Source: Branchiostoma lanceolatum (Eukaryota > Chordata > Leptocardii > Amphioxiformes > Branchiostomatidae). Taken from it: a stretch of DNA of 64,000 nt. Shown piece by piece: positions 36,040-48,300 of the stretch. Within the stretch, counting starts at the first letter, position 1, and each line of letters starts with the position of its first letter. The notes under the pieces were generated by a model. It made no database searches. It saw nothing but the letters and a program-made list of their open reading frames with translations, and had not been told where the DNA came from. Made by a program: the position numbers and the translations under genes. Location: positions 9,739,501 through 9,803,500 of the forward strand of contig NC_089726.1 in assembly GCF_035083965.1 (NCBI RefSeq), written 5' to 3'.

Positions 36040-36820
36040 GTTTCACTTGATTTATGCTTGAGACATGTGTAATAATCTGGGTAAAGAAAATCCCCATGAT
36101 GACCTTATGTGCATAATCAAAGAAAATTGTCTATGATACGTCAGTGGTAATTTTACCATGGAATATTTGTAACATATGTCACTTGGGATGAGGATAACAT
36201 CATCATCATTTACCTTCTATGGTGCTAAAGACGGTCCCGGGATAATGACGATTAGTTACGCCCTGCAGCTGCCGCCTGCCAAATAGAAAACTCTTGTAGT
36301 GTTAAATAAGCGATTAAACATCTTAGTTACACTCGTCTGGGCACGATTTACACATGCGTTCTTGAGCCGACTTAGTGTCGACCCATGCAGGGCTGTGCAA
36401 GATTGACCCAAGGCCACTCAACTATCGTTCTATAGTAGGCAAACTTTACTTGAGCATCCCAAAGTTCCTCACACACAGCCCCGAGTCGACTTCGAAAACA
36501 TGTGTCTAAATAGGGCCTAAAGGGCAAAGAATCGTAATGACACCAACATGAGATCTTCGAAACACCTGGGGTGCACGTGGATGCGGGGTCAGTGGATCAC
36601 ACAGGTAGGACTGGTAGAAAATATGATAATCTGTACGAGTAATTTAAGAGGAAACAAGGAAAGCAATAGCAAGAGTATGTACAGAATGACCCATTCACAT
36701 CATTCCAGTTCAACGGACCATTTAACGACCCCCATACAATTTTGAGGGTGAAGAACAAATGTTTAACACCTCACGTGATCACGCCCGGTGAACCGCGTAG
36801 GAGGAAAGGAGTGAGGCAAG
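36040..36820. other. Intergenic, no supported gene
   Basis: No recognisable coding or structural signal between the minisatellite and the TenA-associated duplicated block. Confidence 0.4.
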
Positions 36821-36825
36821 TGTCC

Positions 36826-37280
36826 AGTAGGACACGACAGTGGTAGCTGACTAACGCTCACCGAGAAACAGCTACAACATTGTTCTGTGGGCGAGAACGC
36901 AGTCACAGATCACACACCAAGTAGGTTCATACATCGTGACGTCTACATTTTAGCCACCTGATATTCATCAGAGCATAGTGAAGAAAAGGATACGCATTTT
37001 ATGGGCGTGCCACTTAACCTTTAATGTTTAACATGTCCTAGAATTCGGACAATCGTAGAGTAGGACTCGTTACCATTAATCGCTGTAGGATACTAAATAG
37101 CTTTAAACTACGCTTGCAGTTAGATGTCAAGGTTTGGTGCGACAGGTCGTTCGGTGTAATATAACCAGCTGCTGTCGCGCTGTGTGCTGTGAAGTTGGTG
37201 TGTTACGCCGAAAGGCGGTCATACCGGCTACCCGATATCATAGATATATGTTTATCATGTGACCATCACATGCCAGTAGA
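36826..37280 (+). repeat. Upstream block shared with TenA copy B
   Basis: Includes the 24-mer gtaggacacgacagtggtagctga (36827-36850), 'gtgccacttaac.tttaatgt' and 'tatc.tgtgacca.cacat' in the same order as at 53488-53700. This shows that the TenA-like duplication carried its 5' flank. Confidence 0.65.
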
Positions 37281-37398
37281 AACATGTCGGTGTGGGTCCT
37301 TCAACCTCTAACCTGAAAGCCAGACTGTTTAGAGGGCGTACACAGGCTAGCTCTTCGGCTACAGGGCCAAACATGCCCTCAAGGCAAATGCCAATCAA

Positions 37399-37635
37399 AT
37401 GAGGAAAAGCATATTTCTGTTGACGCTGATTATGTTATCAGTTATTACAGTGGGCACATTTAGTTGTGTTAAGTCAGTCCTAAAATGCCATGAACATCAT
37501 ACTTATAGATTGCATTCGCAACCCAACACAAAGCTATGCGTATCCTTATCAGCAATCGGCTCCACCAGTATTGAAAGAAAAGCAGGTTTGAGGATTAAGG
37601 AACTTGGAGACTGTGATGGCTGCATCAAGCAAAAG
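37399..37635 (+). CDS. Possible secreted Cys-rich small-protein exon
   Basis: Starts ATGAGG with a strong signal-peptide-like hydrophobic stretch (MRKSIFLLTLIMLSVITVG), followed by five Cys including CDGC. A good splice donor AAG|GTAAGA follows at 37636. A possible downstream exon starts after TTTTTTTTAG at 37743, but joining in phase gives only 21 further codons. It might instead be a 5' exon of the TenA-like gene downstream: phase 0 joins to 38001. No family is recognised. Confidence 0.35.
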
Positions 37636-38076
37636 GTAAGAGAAGTCTTTCCTTTCTAATTTATGGAATAATTGTACTGTGGTTTTTCCAATCGAGCCCA
37701 GGCCGTTTTACATGTGGGAAGATATAGTGTGTTTTTTTTTTAGATATGCCAAAAGTTATATTGCCAGATGTCACAAACAGCTACATTCATACATCACGAT
37801 AATCGATGAGATGGAAAAGAACATCAACATTATTTTTCCGCAGTTGACACGTTGTTCAAAACAACCTGTAGTAAAAGACGACCACCATGCCATCCAGTTT
37901 AATCAGTAAAAGCAACCTACGACGATAATAATTTTATGGACATTAAGAATTTGTCAAATATAATGTAGTTGTTTCTTAAAAGCAAACTCAGTGTGCAGAG
38001 TCCGAGGAGCAGGCTGGGGAAGCCACATTTCTTGAAGGACTTCCTGCAAGCGACAGACGAAGTCGACAGCCCGGCC

Positions 38077-39327
38077 GTTCAGCAAGCGGCTGTGAAAGAG
38101 CAGGTCGACAGCGCAGCCCGGGAAACGCTGAGCGAACGTCTGTGGAAGGAGAATGCGGGCCTGGCTGAGGCAGCATGGAATACCCAGTACATTCAGGTAA
38201 GCGCGTCGGCACGGGTGGTATGATTAATGATAGGGTGTTTTCTCAAAGCACTCCATTCAAACAGTAACGGTAGTCGTGGAGACCTTATGCCAAATATCAA
38301 CTGCAAAATGTTTACTTCTATGCATCACATTTCAGGGCATCGCATTTGGAACTCTTGATCCAAATGACTATGGACACTACACGGTTCAGGACGCCGCATA
38401 CTGTCACGCTTCCACTGAGAACCTCAAGCTCCTCCAGGCTCAGAACCAGTGGTTGAATAACTTCTTTAAGGGCCAGTACGAAAGCTACAAGGATTACACA
38501 CAAGAGTTGTACGATCAGTGGTGTCTCAAGGTAATAACTTTTACTGTAGCTACCAAGCAATTGACAATTCAACGAACTTGAACTGTGTAAAATTAACGAA
38601 ACAGAATTTCTTCAACGTCGAACGTCAAATCTAAATCGAGAATACTAAGATGGAAATCAGTTGATGGCTATCCATGCGAGTTATGTTTATTCAACTTGTT
38701 GCTTTGTATTGCAAATACTCAGATAGTATTTCAGTGATGATGATTCATTCACATGTTAAACTTTTCTCTTCATACAGAACTCCAACATTTACATGTTCTG
38801 GATTGACGAGAACTGCAGTTACCACAGTGCAAAGGAGGTTGAGGCAGTTGTGAATGTATGTAGTGGCCTTGGGCTTATTGACCAGCAGAAGGCCAGGCAG
38901 ATCTACCGCGATTGCATGTATGGGGAAGTCAACTTCTTCAGGTGCGGTCCAATTTGCAACATTTGCCTTCAAAGGTGTTTTAAACACAAACTTTGTGTCT
39001 ACCTTTTATGATATCCGTGAAAACACTGATTTCTGGAGCACTCACATGGAAGCACAAGAAACGTTTTACAGATCTGCATAACCATCAAAACAACAGAAAT
39101 CAAGAAAATCATTGTAAAGAAATTGAAGCCATTATGCCACTTTGACATTTTAGTGATATTCTGTACACAATGCTGTTGATACGTCTGTTGTATGAAAATG
39201 CATACCTGTCTTTGACATTGCTCGATGTGTATACAATATAATTGTCTTGTCATATTCCTTCATCAGGTCCGCCTGTGGTGAAGAGCTCCTGCCTATCTCT
39301 CCAAAAGGTGTCAAAGGGCGTGCATAG
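38077..39327 (+). CDS. TenA/THI-4-like protein, copy A, lacking the Cys exon
   Basis: Member of the helical TenA (thiaminase II)/THI-4/PQQC family, which salvages thiamine fragments in microbes. Exons: about 38077-38196 (start not resolved), 38336-38530, 38778-38941, 39267-39327 (stop TAG). Visible are FGTLDPNDYGHYTVQDAAYC (the family F..Y..QD..Y motif), YDQWCLK, FWIDENCSYHSA and a final GEVNFF helix with its Glu. Relative to copy B, the 54-codon exon containing the IPCYRLWPYLA motif is absent: the intron 38531-38777 is only 247 bp and holds nothing similar. Exon phases stay in frame. Without that Cys-bearing segment the classical activity seems unlikely. Family 0.75, function unknown. Confidence 0.7.
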
Positions 39328-40820
39328 GAACATCCCATCTCCCCCAAGCAAGGACTACTGACACGGAAAAAGCTTTTTAAAGAAAACTCGGTTCTTCCCA
39401 ATTCAATGAAATAAAAAAGTATTGCCCTTGGGTAAAATAACAAAAACGGGAGGTTTCATCTTTATGTGAACTTTAGTAGCCGGTCTTCTCGTACAGATAA
39501 ATGATTAATTCCGATCGCGAGCTTGTGGACAGTTCCCCGTCGTCTTGTCCACAACAATGATTTCCCACTGAGGGTGGGCAGACGTTTCCTGTCCTTTCCT
39601 AGAGTAGGATAGGCGTTATTTCCGCTAACTACCAGGGTGTAGGCGCAGCCGTTTAGAATGCTGTTGGCCAATAATTATGTGCCACACTCGAGGAAGTAAT
39701 TCTGGTGCCACGCTCGAGGAAGTGATTTTGGTATCGGTAATGAGGTCTATATTTTGAAGCTTGGTAACGAGATCACTTCTAATAAAAAAAAAAACTTTCA
39801 CACCGGTGTGTAAATACACCTTTGTGTCGTATTGACGCTATCTGTTGTGAAGGAATTCAACAACCGTAAAGGTCAACGAATACACTGTTTCTATTCACGG
39901 GACGTTACCTGGGCTTGACGTTTGAAAAATAACTGAGAAAAGATGGCGTCTCTAACAAGACAGATGTGATGCTTCCCGCCAGAATGCCAATATATATAAC
40001 GTTATATATATTAGCAGTCTGTCAGGAGGCTTATTATATATTAAAGTGAACATTGGCTCATGGCCCAAAGTCAGGAACCAGGGAAAAAACTACATATTTC
40101 AAGGAGGTATGAGATATTCAATTTCTTGTTAAGCATGATGTACTATATTGACAGAAAAGTCCATCTGTGTCGAAACAGGAGAAATGAGCAGAAGGAATAT
40201 ATGTCGCTGTTCAAGTGACATTCATAGATAAGCTTTGTTCCCACGTCAGGTCACATGGTCTCACATGTGTCTAGCTTGTAAACAACGTATGGTGAGACCT
40301 ATAATCAGTAAAGAAACTCAGGTAAATATCAAACCATTATAACAGCCTTGTCTAGTTTGATGGTGACATTACCTACCAGGTGTCTGGGCTTGACTACTGG
40401 GACTCGAGACCAACACCTTGAGTACAAACACAAAAAATAACAATGCGGGAGGTTTCATGTGGTGCAAATGGCAGCCGGCTTTTGTTTCTCAGATCTGGTT
40501 AGACAAGCTCTAAATGGGCAGTGAATTGTGATGGTCTCAACTATCACGTTATATGGGCGGGTGGGGAAACCAACATAAAGTCTTCAAAACACCTAAACAT
40601 ACCTTCATCTAACAAACGGTAGAACTACTGTCACAATTCATTGTGGAACTACTCTGATCTAGCTGCTACTTCTAGACAAAAATAACCGCCAACCAAACAT
40701 CCGATTTTCTATGTCACAGAAATCAATCCAAAACGCACCCCTTTTGTGCTACAAATCCCCTCACCCAGCTACCACTTCCGTAAGCATTCACCATGATCAG
40801 AGTTCTGGCCAAACCTACTC
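39328..40820. other. Intergenic; small tandem duplication, otherwise nothing seen
   Basis: The phrase 'ctggtgccac.ctcgaggaagt' occurs twice at about 39678-39725. An AT palindrome 'atatataacgttatatat' is near 39992-40010. No gene is supported. Confidence 0.5.
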
Positions 40821-40993
40821 GAAAATGCCAATTCAAAAATACCTGGGGCAATAAAAATTTCGCTGGCTTGCATGTATGTCAAACAGACCATACATGTGTA
40901 ACAACGCAGTGCTCTGTAGACAAACATGCTCTTGTCTTGATCACAGTATCAGGGACAAAGTTCAAAATTAGATCGTCGGCGTGAAGTTGGAAA

Positions 40994-43959
40994 ATGGCCG
41001 CACCGATCCAAAAGGGCACGGACTATCACAAAACGTTTGGCGCAAAGGCGTATTTGACGGAGTATTTTGCCACGACAGAAGGTACCGAAGAAGGAGAATT
41101 CGACACACTGCTTCTAAAAGAATTCCACGAGATTTTCAACTCTGGTGAGACTTGATTTTTCCCCGTTCTATGGGATACTTGTATTGCCACGTCGTGTTTA
41201 TGATGTCATGCTTTGCGGTATGAAAATGATCATGTACAGTCCTCCGACCTGTTTAATTTTTGGCGACACAGATGGTATAGTATTGTGTACAGTTTGCAAG
41301 AATTCTAAGAATTGTACAGGAATTTATCCACAGGAATTTGTAGTCTATTGGTATGTTTAGATGTTAGTTCCTTGGACCTGGTATGGTCGAAAGTGAGTCA
41401 ACCCCTGTCCAGGTCTTTTCATCATCACCATTGCATTCCAAATGCTGTGTAGGTCGAATAAAACCAGGGAGTCGCCTCCTCGATGTTGGGACTGGTCCGA
41501 CCATCTATCAACTGATCAGTGCCAGTAGGCTCTGCACAGAGATCGTCTGCGCAGAGTACACTCAGGTACGTTTAAACATAATTCACACTTCAAAATTTAC
41601 CACTTATCCCGGAGGAATTGCCCCGGGCACTAGTATCAAATCAGGAGAAAATGATTTTCAATAGGCCAGATGAAAACATGTCATGTTCTTCATTTGTAAG
41701 ACGTTCGAGATGGTGATGTTGAGAATGATGTTGTTTCACACAGTTTGATCCTGCAAAGGTTTCTTTTTTCTACCTTAAACCATATCTTGGCAGAAGATGA
41801 TAGTAGAAGGGTTTAACCCCTCAGTAAAAACTTTATGGATCCTCTAAAGTGGTAACCTCTTGTAACAAGGCAATCAGAGATGGCAGACTTCACCTCCTTA
41901 CCCATACTGCTTCATGCCCCTCCAGTTCCAGACAAAAATAGCAGCTCTGAGGATGTACATTATATGAAAGCATGCCATGGGAATGACAGAAAGATATACA
42001 CTCAGACAAACAAGCAAAAAACAGTACTTAACTTCTTGGGGTGGGAATCTGTTAACATTCCAGGAGGACAATGACCCCTAGCACACATCAACGTCCACAA
42101 AGGTTTGGTACTAGTGACCTCTGCAGCTAGCCTGCATTGCCCAAAGGTACGTAATTAAAACTCCCTTCTGACTGACAATTTACTCAAACCTGCCCAGGGG
42201 CGCACCCGGGGAAACCACCAACTTAAATACCAGACCATCTACGCCCGTACAGACACATATATATTTTCAATAACGACCGGGCCTGCCTGGCTCGGTCGTG
42301 TTGAATATCCAACGGCAAAACATGAAAACATCACTTCCTGCTGTCCAAATGAGTTTTCCTCCAAATAGTTATCGCAGCATTGATATTTTGGAAGTGAAAG
42401 CTTACACTTCCTGGAGTATGTGTACAGTTAAGAAAACATTTTCATACCCTTACAATTACGAGGGGTACGAATAATTTTGTTGCCAGTTGCTTAAAGAAAC
42501 GTCACATTGTTTCATAGCATGATCATGATTGTGCCAACATGTGCGCTTTCGTTCCAGAATAACCGAGCCGAGATTGAGAAATGGATGAAGAAGGACCCGG
42601 ATATGCACGACTGGTCCCCCTTTTGAAAGTTCGTAGCTGGTCTGGAGGAAGATAGGTATGCTATCTGGCTAACTGTTTGCTGTCTTGTTGGGTTCAGCGC
42701 AAATAATGGCGTTATGTTCGCTAGGTACAAAGGTGGATAAAAAAAGTGAGGAGCCTCGTCCGGAATAAGGGGTATAGATCAAGATCTGGAGCATAACTAT
42801 ACATCACAAAGTCCAGACGTGGTGGACATTGATGGAATACTTTGTAATGTATAGTTATTCCAGGAAATATAAACCACACCCCTTTATTCCGGGTGAAATC
42901 TAACACGTTTTGATCCCCAATCCTACAACTGGCTGCTTTCAACAATGAAACTATGTTTGCCAGCTTATTTTGATCCTCTAGCACTTGTCCTACTGCTTTG
43001 TATTTACCTCTGATAACAGTTTCGGTACGATGACAAGTCAGTTAACATACCCAATTAAGAACATAGTGGCAACGAGTTCCACTCTACCGTCCCACGTAAG
43101 GCACGGCTATGGCTGGTATTAGATATTTAGATGTTGATCACATTCTTGTACAGCGGCTCGTGGGAAGCCCGACAGTCTCATCTCAGAGATGCTATAAAGG
43201 AGGTCATTCCTTGTGACGTCACCAAGCCAGATCCTTTTGCTCCTCGTCAGTATGAGGAGGTGAATGGAATTTTGTTGTTCTATTCTTTATCTAATTAGAT
43301 AATCAATAGGTCAAACGTTTCGATGTACAACCTTACCTTAGACCTTAGACTTGGCGGCGGACTTTGATGTACAAACCAATCTAAATAAACCTATTTCCGC
43401 ACGTGCCTTGAGTATTGTTAAGTCTCAAATAAAATCCTAATACCTAATCTCCAATCAGATTTTGGGCGAGGCTCAGTGTTTTGCACATTTTCTCGGCTTT
43501 TTATTTAGAAAATGTACAACTGAAAATGTGGGCCACAAGAAAGACCAATAAAATGCTTCAAAAACACACGTAAAACACCGAGTCGTACCGTAAATCATAT
43601 TGCTAATACCCACATCTTGACGTAACCAGTTCGACGTGGTGACCACAACCCTGTGCCTGGAGGCAGCGTGTCCGGACCGGGAGTCCTACTCGGCCGCTGT
43701 GCGCAGCATCACCCGCCTACTCAAGCCGGGCGGCACGTTCGTTCTCTCTGGAGTCACCAACCAGACCTTCTATACCGTCGGGGGCTACAAGTTCTTCACC
43801 CTTCCTATCGACAGCAGCTTCATGAGAGAAGTGTTTGAGAAGGCAGGATATGTCGATATTAGTATTAAGTCGTTCCCGGCTACAAATTCTGAGAACAACA
43901 CTGTGTCCGACTTTGACGGGTTTGTTGTTCTTGATGCTAAGAAAGCAGAGATTGAGTAG
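40994..43959 (+). pseudogene. NNMT/INMT/PNMT-like methyltransferase, copy 1, with premature TGA
   Basis: S-adenosylmethionine-dependent N-methyltransferase of the nicotinamide/indolethylamine/phenylethanolamine family, cytosolic. Exons: 40994-41144, 41453-41565, 42558-42655, 43154-43259, 43630-43959; 265 codons, like NNMT's 264 aa. Seen: N-terminal KGTDYHKTF, SAM motif LLDVGTGPTIYQ, then CAEYTQ, TTTLCLEAACPD, LLKPGGTFVLSGV. The frame is complete except for TGA at 42624-42626 (residue about 111), where copy 2 has TTT (Phe). All splice sites are intact, and exon 5 is nearly identical to copy 2. Either a recent pseudogene, an allele, or a sequencing error; two base changes make an error less likely. 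Confidence 0.8.
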
Positions 43960-44239
43960 TATGAATCTCTATCAATTCGAAAAAAGATATAGAGAAAGAA
44001 ACGCCAACGAGTGTGTGAAAATGTTAGATTAGAATTCTGGAGAAAAAACACGGTTGTTACAGCTTAATTCATGTTACAACAGTTGTTACACCATTTGTGA
44101 TCTCGATTTTCAAAAATATCGGCATCTTGTTTTGATTACATACATAAAATGACCTTTGTGTGCCAAGGGACATGTCTACGCTGCACAGAAAATCAAGACA
44201 AACAATTGGTATGTCTTTGAAATACTATTCGAATGAATG

Positions 44240-44360
44240 AATGCATGCATGGATGAATGGTTTATTATGACCGCTATGATTAGCTATAATAAGTATATCG
44301 CAGCCACTGGCTGAATTGCATACTTTTTACAGATAACATTCAAAACTAACTGTTGCTTTC
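44240..44360 (-). mobile_element. Retroelement-tail-like repeat downstream of copy 1
   Basis: 'gaatgaatgcatgcatggatgaatggtttattatgaccgctatgat' resembles an antisense LINE 3' end with a (GAAT)n tail. The same insertion is present at 51705-51810, so it predates the segmental duplication. Confidence 0.5.
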
Positions 44361-44739
44361 ATATGCAATTTACAACTTGACCATCTTAACCGTATAAGTA
44401 TTCTAAAATCATGATGAATACTAACTTTTACTAATACTAACTAAGTTTTAGACCAGGTAAGCTTGGGTATATGGTACTTATTCCGGACGACTAGAGCGTT
44501 ACGTTATTCAATGAAGATGTACTATGTTCAAAGTTACAATATGCATACCAGCTGTGTAGCAAAAGGTGAAATTATATAGTTTATCAAAATACATATAACT
44601 TGACGGATGAAGAGTACAGGACTATGTTGTACCTCGATTGGGTCTATATTCTATAGCTACATAACATTTTGTCAAGTTATCCGAAAAGAATACAAAACTT
44701 AGCAAAGTAGCAACGCATATCATCTTATTACCTTCGCCT

Positions 44740-45480
44740 AGAATGTTACATTTTCGTCAGTGTACGTGTGTGTGTGTGACTACATGTATGTGTGTCTGTG
44801 TGTCTCACGATAACTCCAGAATGCCTTGATTGATTGTCTTGATTTTTGTATGTGGGTAGGTCTTCTTGAGACTTCGAAATGATTAGATTTTGGGGCCCCC
44901 AGTGGCTTGCTATGGTACTGCAGTGGAACTTTCGGGTTCGATATCTAGCGTTCTGTACATGCTATGATCATAATTTTTGAGTGGTGGATAACGTTAGCTC
45001 TTGGAAGGGAGAGTAAGTTGGGAATAACTAAAGAAGGGGTCGTCATGATATTTGGTAAGTAGATAGCTTGAGTGATGGTTGACAAGATTGTATGTTAACT
45101 ATGCAAATCAGAAGCTAATGTGCATGATTAATGAGGAAAGTTTTAAAATTCGCTGGGTTTCATTATAGGACTCATAACCTTATGACATATGACATAACTG
45201 ACATATGACATAACTGAGAAAGAGGAAAATCAATAGATATCAATTATGCAAATGAATACCTAATTTGCATCATTAGTTGAAACATGCTATAACTCCATAA
45301 TGGTAAATGATGGGGATTTCCGTCTTGTAGCATTTGGAAGTTAAGTAGACATAATCAGATATGAATTATGCAAATAAGGGCCTCATCTACAGAATATACT
45401 AGGAAATACTACAAAAATTCTTTGCTGACATAAGAATTTCATACTTTGAGCAACTTGTATTATTTGGGTAGAAGATGATC
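44740..45480. repeat. Dispersed 'accttcgcc.agaa..tta' repeat family member
   Basis: Starts 'attaccttcgcctagaa', then (GT)n, 'ctcacgataactccagaatgcc', 'ttgggg.ccccagtggcttgctatggtactgcagtgg' and several 'ttatgcaaat..' segments. Related stretches are at 52200-52300, 55400-55680, 61150-62160 and 63760-64000. Confidence 0.6.
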
Positions 45481-45608
45481 AACTGACATAATTCAATAAG
45501 GTCCTTATTTTCATAATAAATGGCAAACTGTACGTACATCTTATTTGGGTTAAACTTAAACTGACCAATCTATGCTTTTGCTTATGGAAACGTGAACATT
45601 TTGAAAAG

Positions 45609-47850
45609 TCAGGCCTGCAGTTGGTTGAAGACAGGTTGCCCCTTTCTCTCTTGGAAAATGAAATAACCAAGAGTCCCAAACAGCACTGCCACAACCACAC
45701 AAGCTACGACTACTCCGGCAACGAGCCCAGCGTTTACCCCATCATCACCGGCACCGGTGTTATCAACTTTGGCATACTCCCTGGCACATGAAGCATAGCT
45801 ACCACTGTCTGCGGCACAGAAGCGGTCGTGCCGACATGCGTGGAACCAGGCGTCACAGTAGTCAGCGCGGATGGGCATGCCCTCCATCTGCCACTTGTTG
45901 TGATTCGGGTCCGACTCGTTGTAGATGTGGGCCGGGAATTTCCGGTAGAAACCTGGAAGTTCACATACAAGTCTTCAGTGGAAAAGCATATGATTATCAA
46001 CGAATAGCGTGTTTTTTTCTATTCTATATATCGCCTCCCTGGTTTGACTGCTTCTTTGACAGACAGATCGAACGATTAATAGATAGATGCAAGACGGACA
46101 CTTCACTGTAGTTCACCGATAAGATTGAGATTGTGATTTTTGTAATACCTGCGTTCGGTTCACATTCGTACAGACAGGCCTCCTGCACGAAGAAGCGCTC
46201 ACAGGCTGAGCTGAGGGGACCACACCGGTCCCAGTGCCACTGCTTGCCGTACGCTTCCTTGATCTTCTGTACGGAGGAGACGGTGTCCTGGTGACAGCAG
46301 GAGTAGTCCTTCCAAGGATGGCATTCCGTGAAATTGTCAGGTTCTGGCCCTGGGGCTTCCTATCAGGAGACACAATGTTTGGTTTTGAAAGCTCAGTGGG
46401 GTGGTGCCAGTATGAGCGGGTAGAAGGGAATGGACTCGATTCGTACTGTTTGCACAATGTTCTGTTCACCATCGTTAATGAGACAATTTCAATGAATTTC
46501 ATAGTCAGTATTTAGCACTGGGAGTTAGTCGTGACCAAGGACATCTATGGTTGAACGTTGTTCGGAAATGTTGCCTGCTAGTCTTTGAAGTTAAAAAATC
46601 AAATTCGGCAATGTCACATTCTGATTGGATGCGATCAGGGGAGCGAACTTTAGCCATACACAAGACCAGAGGAGAGTGTTATTTTCTAAATGATCACATC
46701 TTTATGAGTACAAAATGAAACAATTTTGTTAAAATTATTCACATCTGGACAGATAAATTGACAATTTATAATCCAGGAATTGAGTAGTTTCATACAGACC
46801 CGTTGGTTGTATTGCATTTTGGGAATCAGCCCTTAAGTATTGGTTCCTATGAGATAATTGCTGGAGTTACAGGTCAGTTTTGGGGTCAACGCAATAGAAG
46901 AATTAAGTTGCTAAGGGTGGAAATTGATGAGCAACTATTCGCACACACGCTACAAACATTATATTACAAACATCGGACATAGATTTCCTAAGAGCCGCCA
47001 ACTGTGGTGAAGGCCTTTTTTTCAAGTCTTAAGTATAGGTTTCAATGGGATGGTTGACAAAGATCAAAGTCCATTTTTGACCCCAAACAAGCGGAAAATA
47101 CGGTTACCAGGGCTATAAGTTGACAAACAAGTATCTAGAAACATGTTACAAAGCTTAACCCTTCTTTAAGAGCCGCTAAGTTGAAGTTTGTCCAATGGTT
47201 GTTCGCGATATAACATATTATACCTAGCTGTAATTAATCTGAAGGATACCCGGGTTAACGTTACCAGAATATTGCCGCTGCCTATTCCATGTTCAAGGTC
47301 TAGCTGCCAATACAATTATGTTCTTGGATTCAGAAAAATACTATACACCGAACCAGAACACTCTCCTCTTGTGTCTTGTGTAAGGCTGTAAGCTAGAATA
47401 GGATGGATTTCTGTCTATATGATCCCAAACAGCGTCGACCTTGACCGGGAAGTGGTCGGGAGCAAAGTCGTGAGAAGGTCCTAAATGTGTGACAGGGGCA
47501 TTACTGCATGGTGGGGTTGGGGACACTAATAAACGACATACACTCCACCCATAACTAGTTGTATCCTATACAAAACAAACCTTATGGAAGTACTCCAAAT
47601 GGCAATCATCAGCTGAGGGCCATCCGAGTCTCTCAGCCACTTTGTTATTAGGATTCTCGGCTTCAAAGAACCACATGGTGAAGGCCCTGCTGAGGTTCGT
47701 CTCGTACACGAAGGCGTCGTCCCACATCTTCTCGCACAGTTCCTTCCCGCTGGGGTAGATGTCCTCGAACATCCTACAGGGTACGTCGTCTGCCGACTGA
47801 GTGGTTGGAGCAGCCAGCACGATCATGACGACCAAGATGGAGGCATTCAT
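45609..47850 (-). CDS. Folate-receptor-family type I membrane protein, permuted module order (274 aa)
   Basis: Member of the folate receptor/riboflavin-binding family, expected to bind a vitamin or ligand at the cell surface. Exons: 47581-47850, 46149-46359, 45609-45952. A signal peptide (MNASILVVMIVLAAPTTQSA) leads into LCEKMWDDAFVYET..TMWFFEAENPNNKVA, which matches the C-terminal module of vertebrate folate receptors (LC..IW..S...QMWF..A.GNPN..VA). Then FHKEAPGPE..ECHPWKDYSCC, W.WDRCGPLS.AC..FF.QEACLYECEPN match the vertebrate N-terminal and middle parts, and DYCDAWFHACRHDRFC follows. A C-terminal membrane helix (VAGVVVACVVVAVLFGTLGY) and 15-residue cytosolic tail replace a GPI signal. N-glycosylation sites include NFT and NES. 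It lies between the two methyltransferase copies and is not duplicated. Confidence 0.85.
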
Positions 47851-48300
47851 GGCGAACCGGCGATATAGGCCTGTTATATGTGAAAAACATGTAAGAAAGG
47901 ATAATGTGTATTTTGTTCTTCAAGCTGACTTTGCCTTTACTTGCGCAGTGCATGCGTATCTTGAACTCAGTACATGAAGTAAATGCCTTTAGTTATAAAG
48001 AAAAGCCCTACGTCTGTACTATTCACACCAAAATAGATATATACGATTACCTGCCACTTGTTACTCCAATAAGAAAGTTGAAGTGATGACCATAAACGTC
48101 ACCTCGCTGAGCCTTCTCGGTGTACATGTGGTACTAGGTCAATATTTGAATTGTGGCCGTGGGGTGGAGCTAGAGCATAGAAAAATAAAAGGCCGTGTTT
48201 ATGACAGGTTGCGAGTGTGCATAATGGAAGACTTCGATACTTTTTCGACCGTCCACCAATATGTCAATTCGACACTCGATCTGGCGGAACGTTGAAGTGG
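47851..48300. other. Intergenic between folate-receptor-like gene and duplication copy 2
   Basis: Divergent 5' regions of the two genes share this 450-bp gap. No clear promoter motif is seen. Confidence 0.4.

Larger units (their letters stand above)
40822..44827. repeat. Segmental duplication, copy 1 (about 4 kb)
   Basis: Matches 48301-52290 over upstream sequence, all five methyltransferase exons, introns and about 850 bp of 3' flank, with small indels. The offset is about 7.47 kb. It ends inside a (GT)n-rich repeat ('cgcctagaa.gtta'), a likely breakpoint. Confidence 0.9.

Noticed and set aside
36548-36745. 65-codon plus-strand frame upstream of TenA copy A
   Set aside because: No domain, no splice context, and the homologous block near copy B does not preserve it.
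42624-42626. TGA as a selenocysteine codon
   Set aside because: The paralogue has Phe, not Cys, at this position, the family is not known to use selenocysteine, and I recognise no SECIS-like element downstream.
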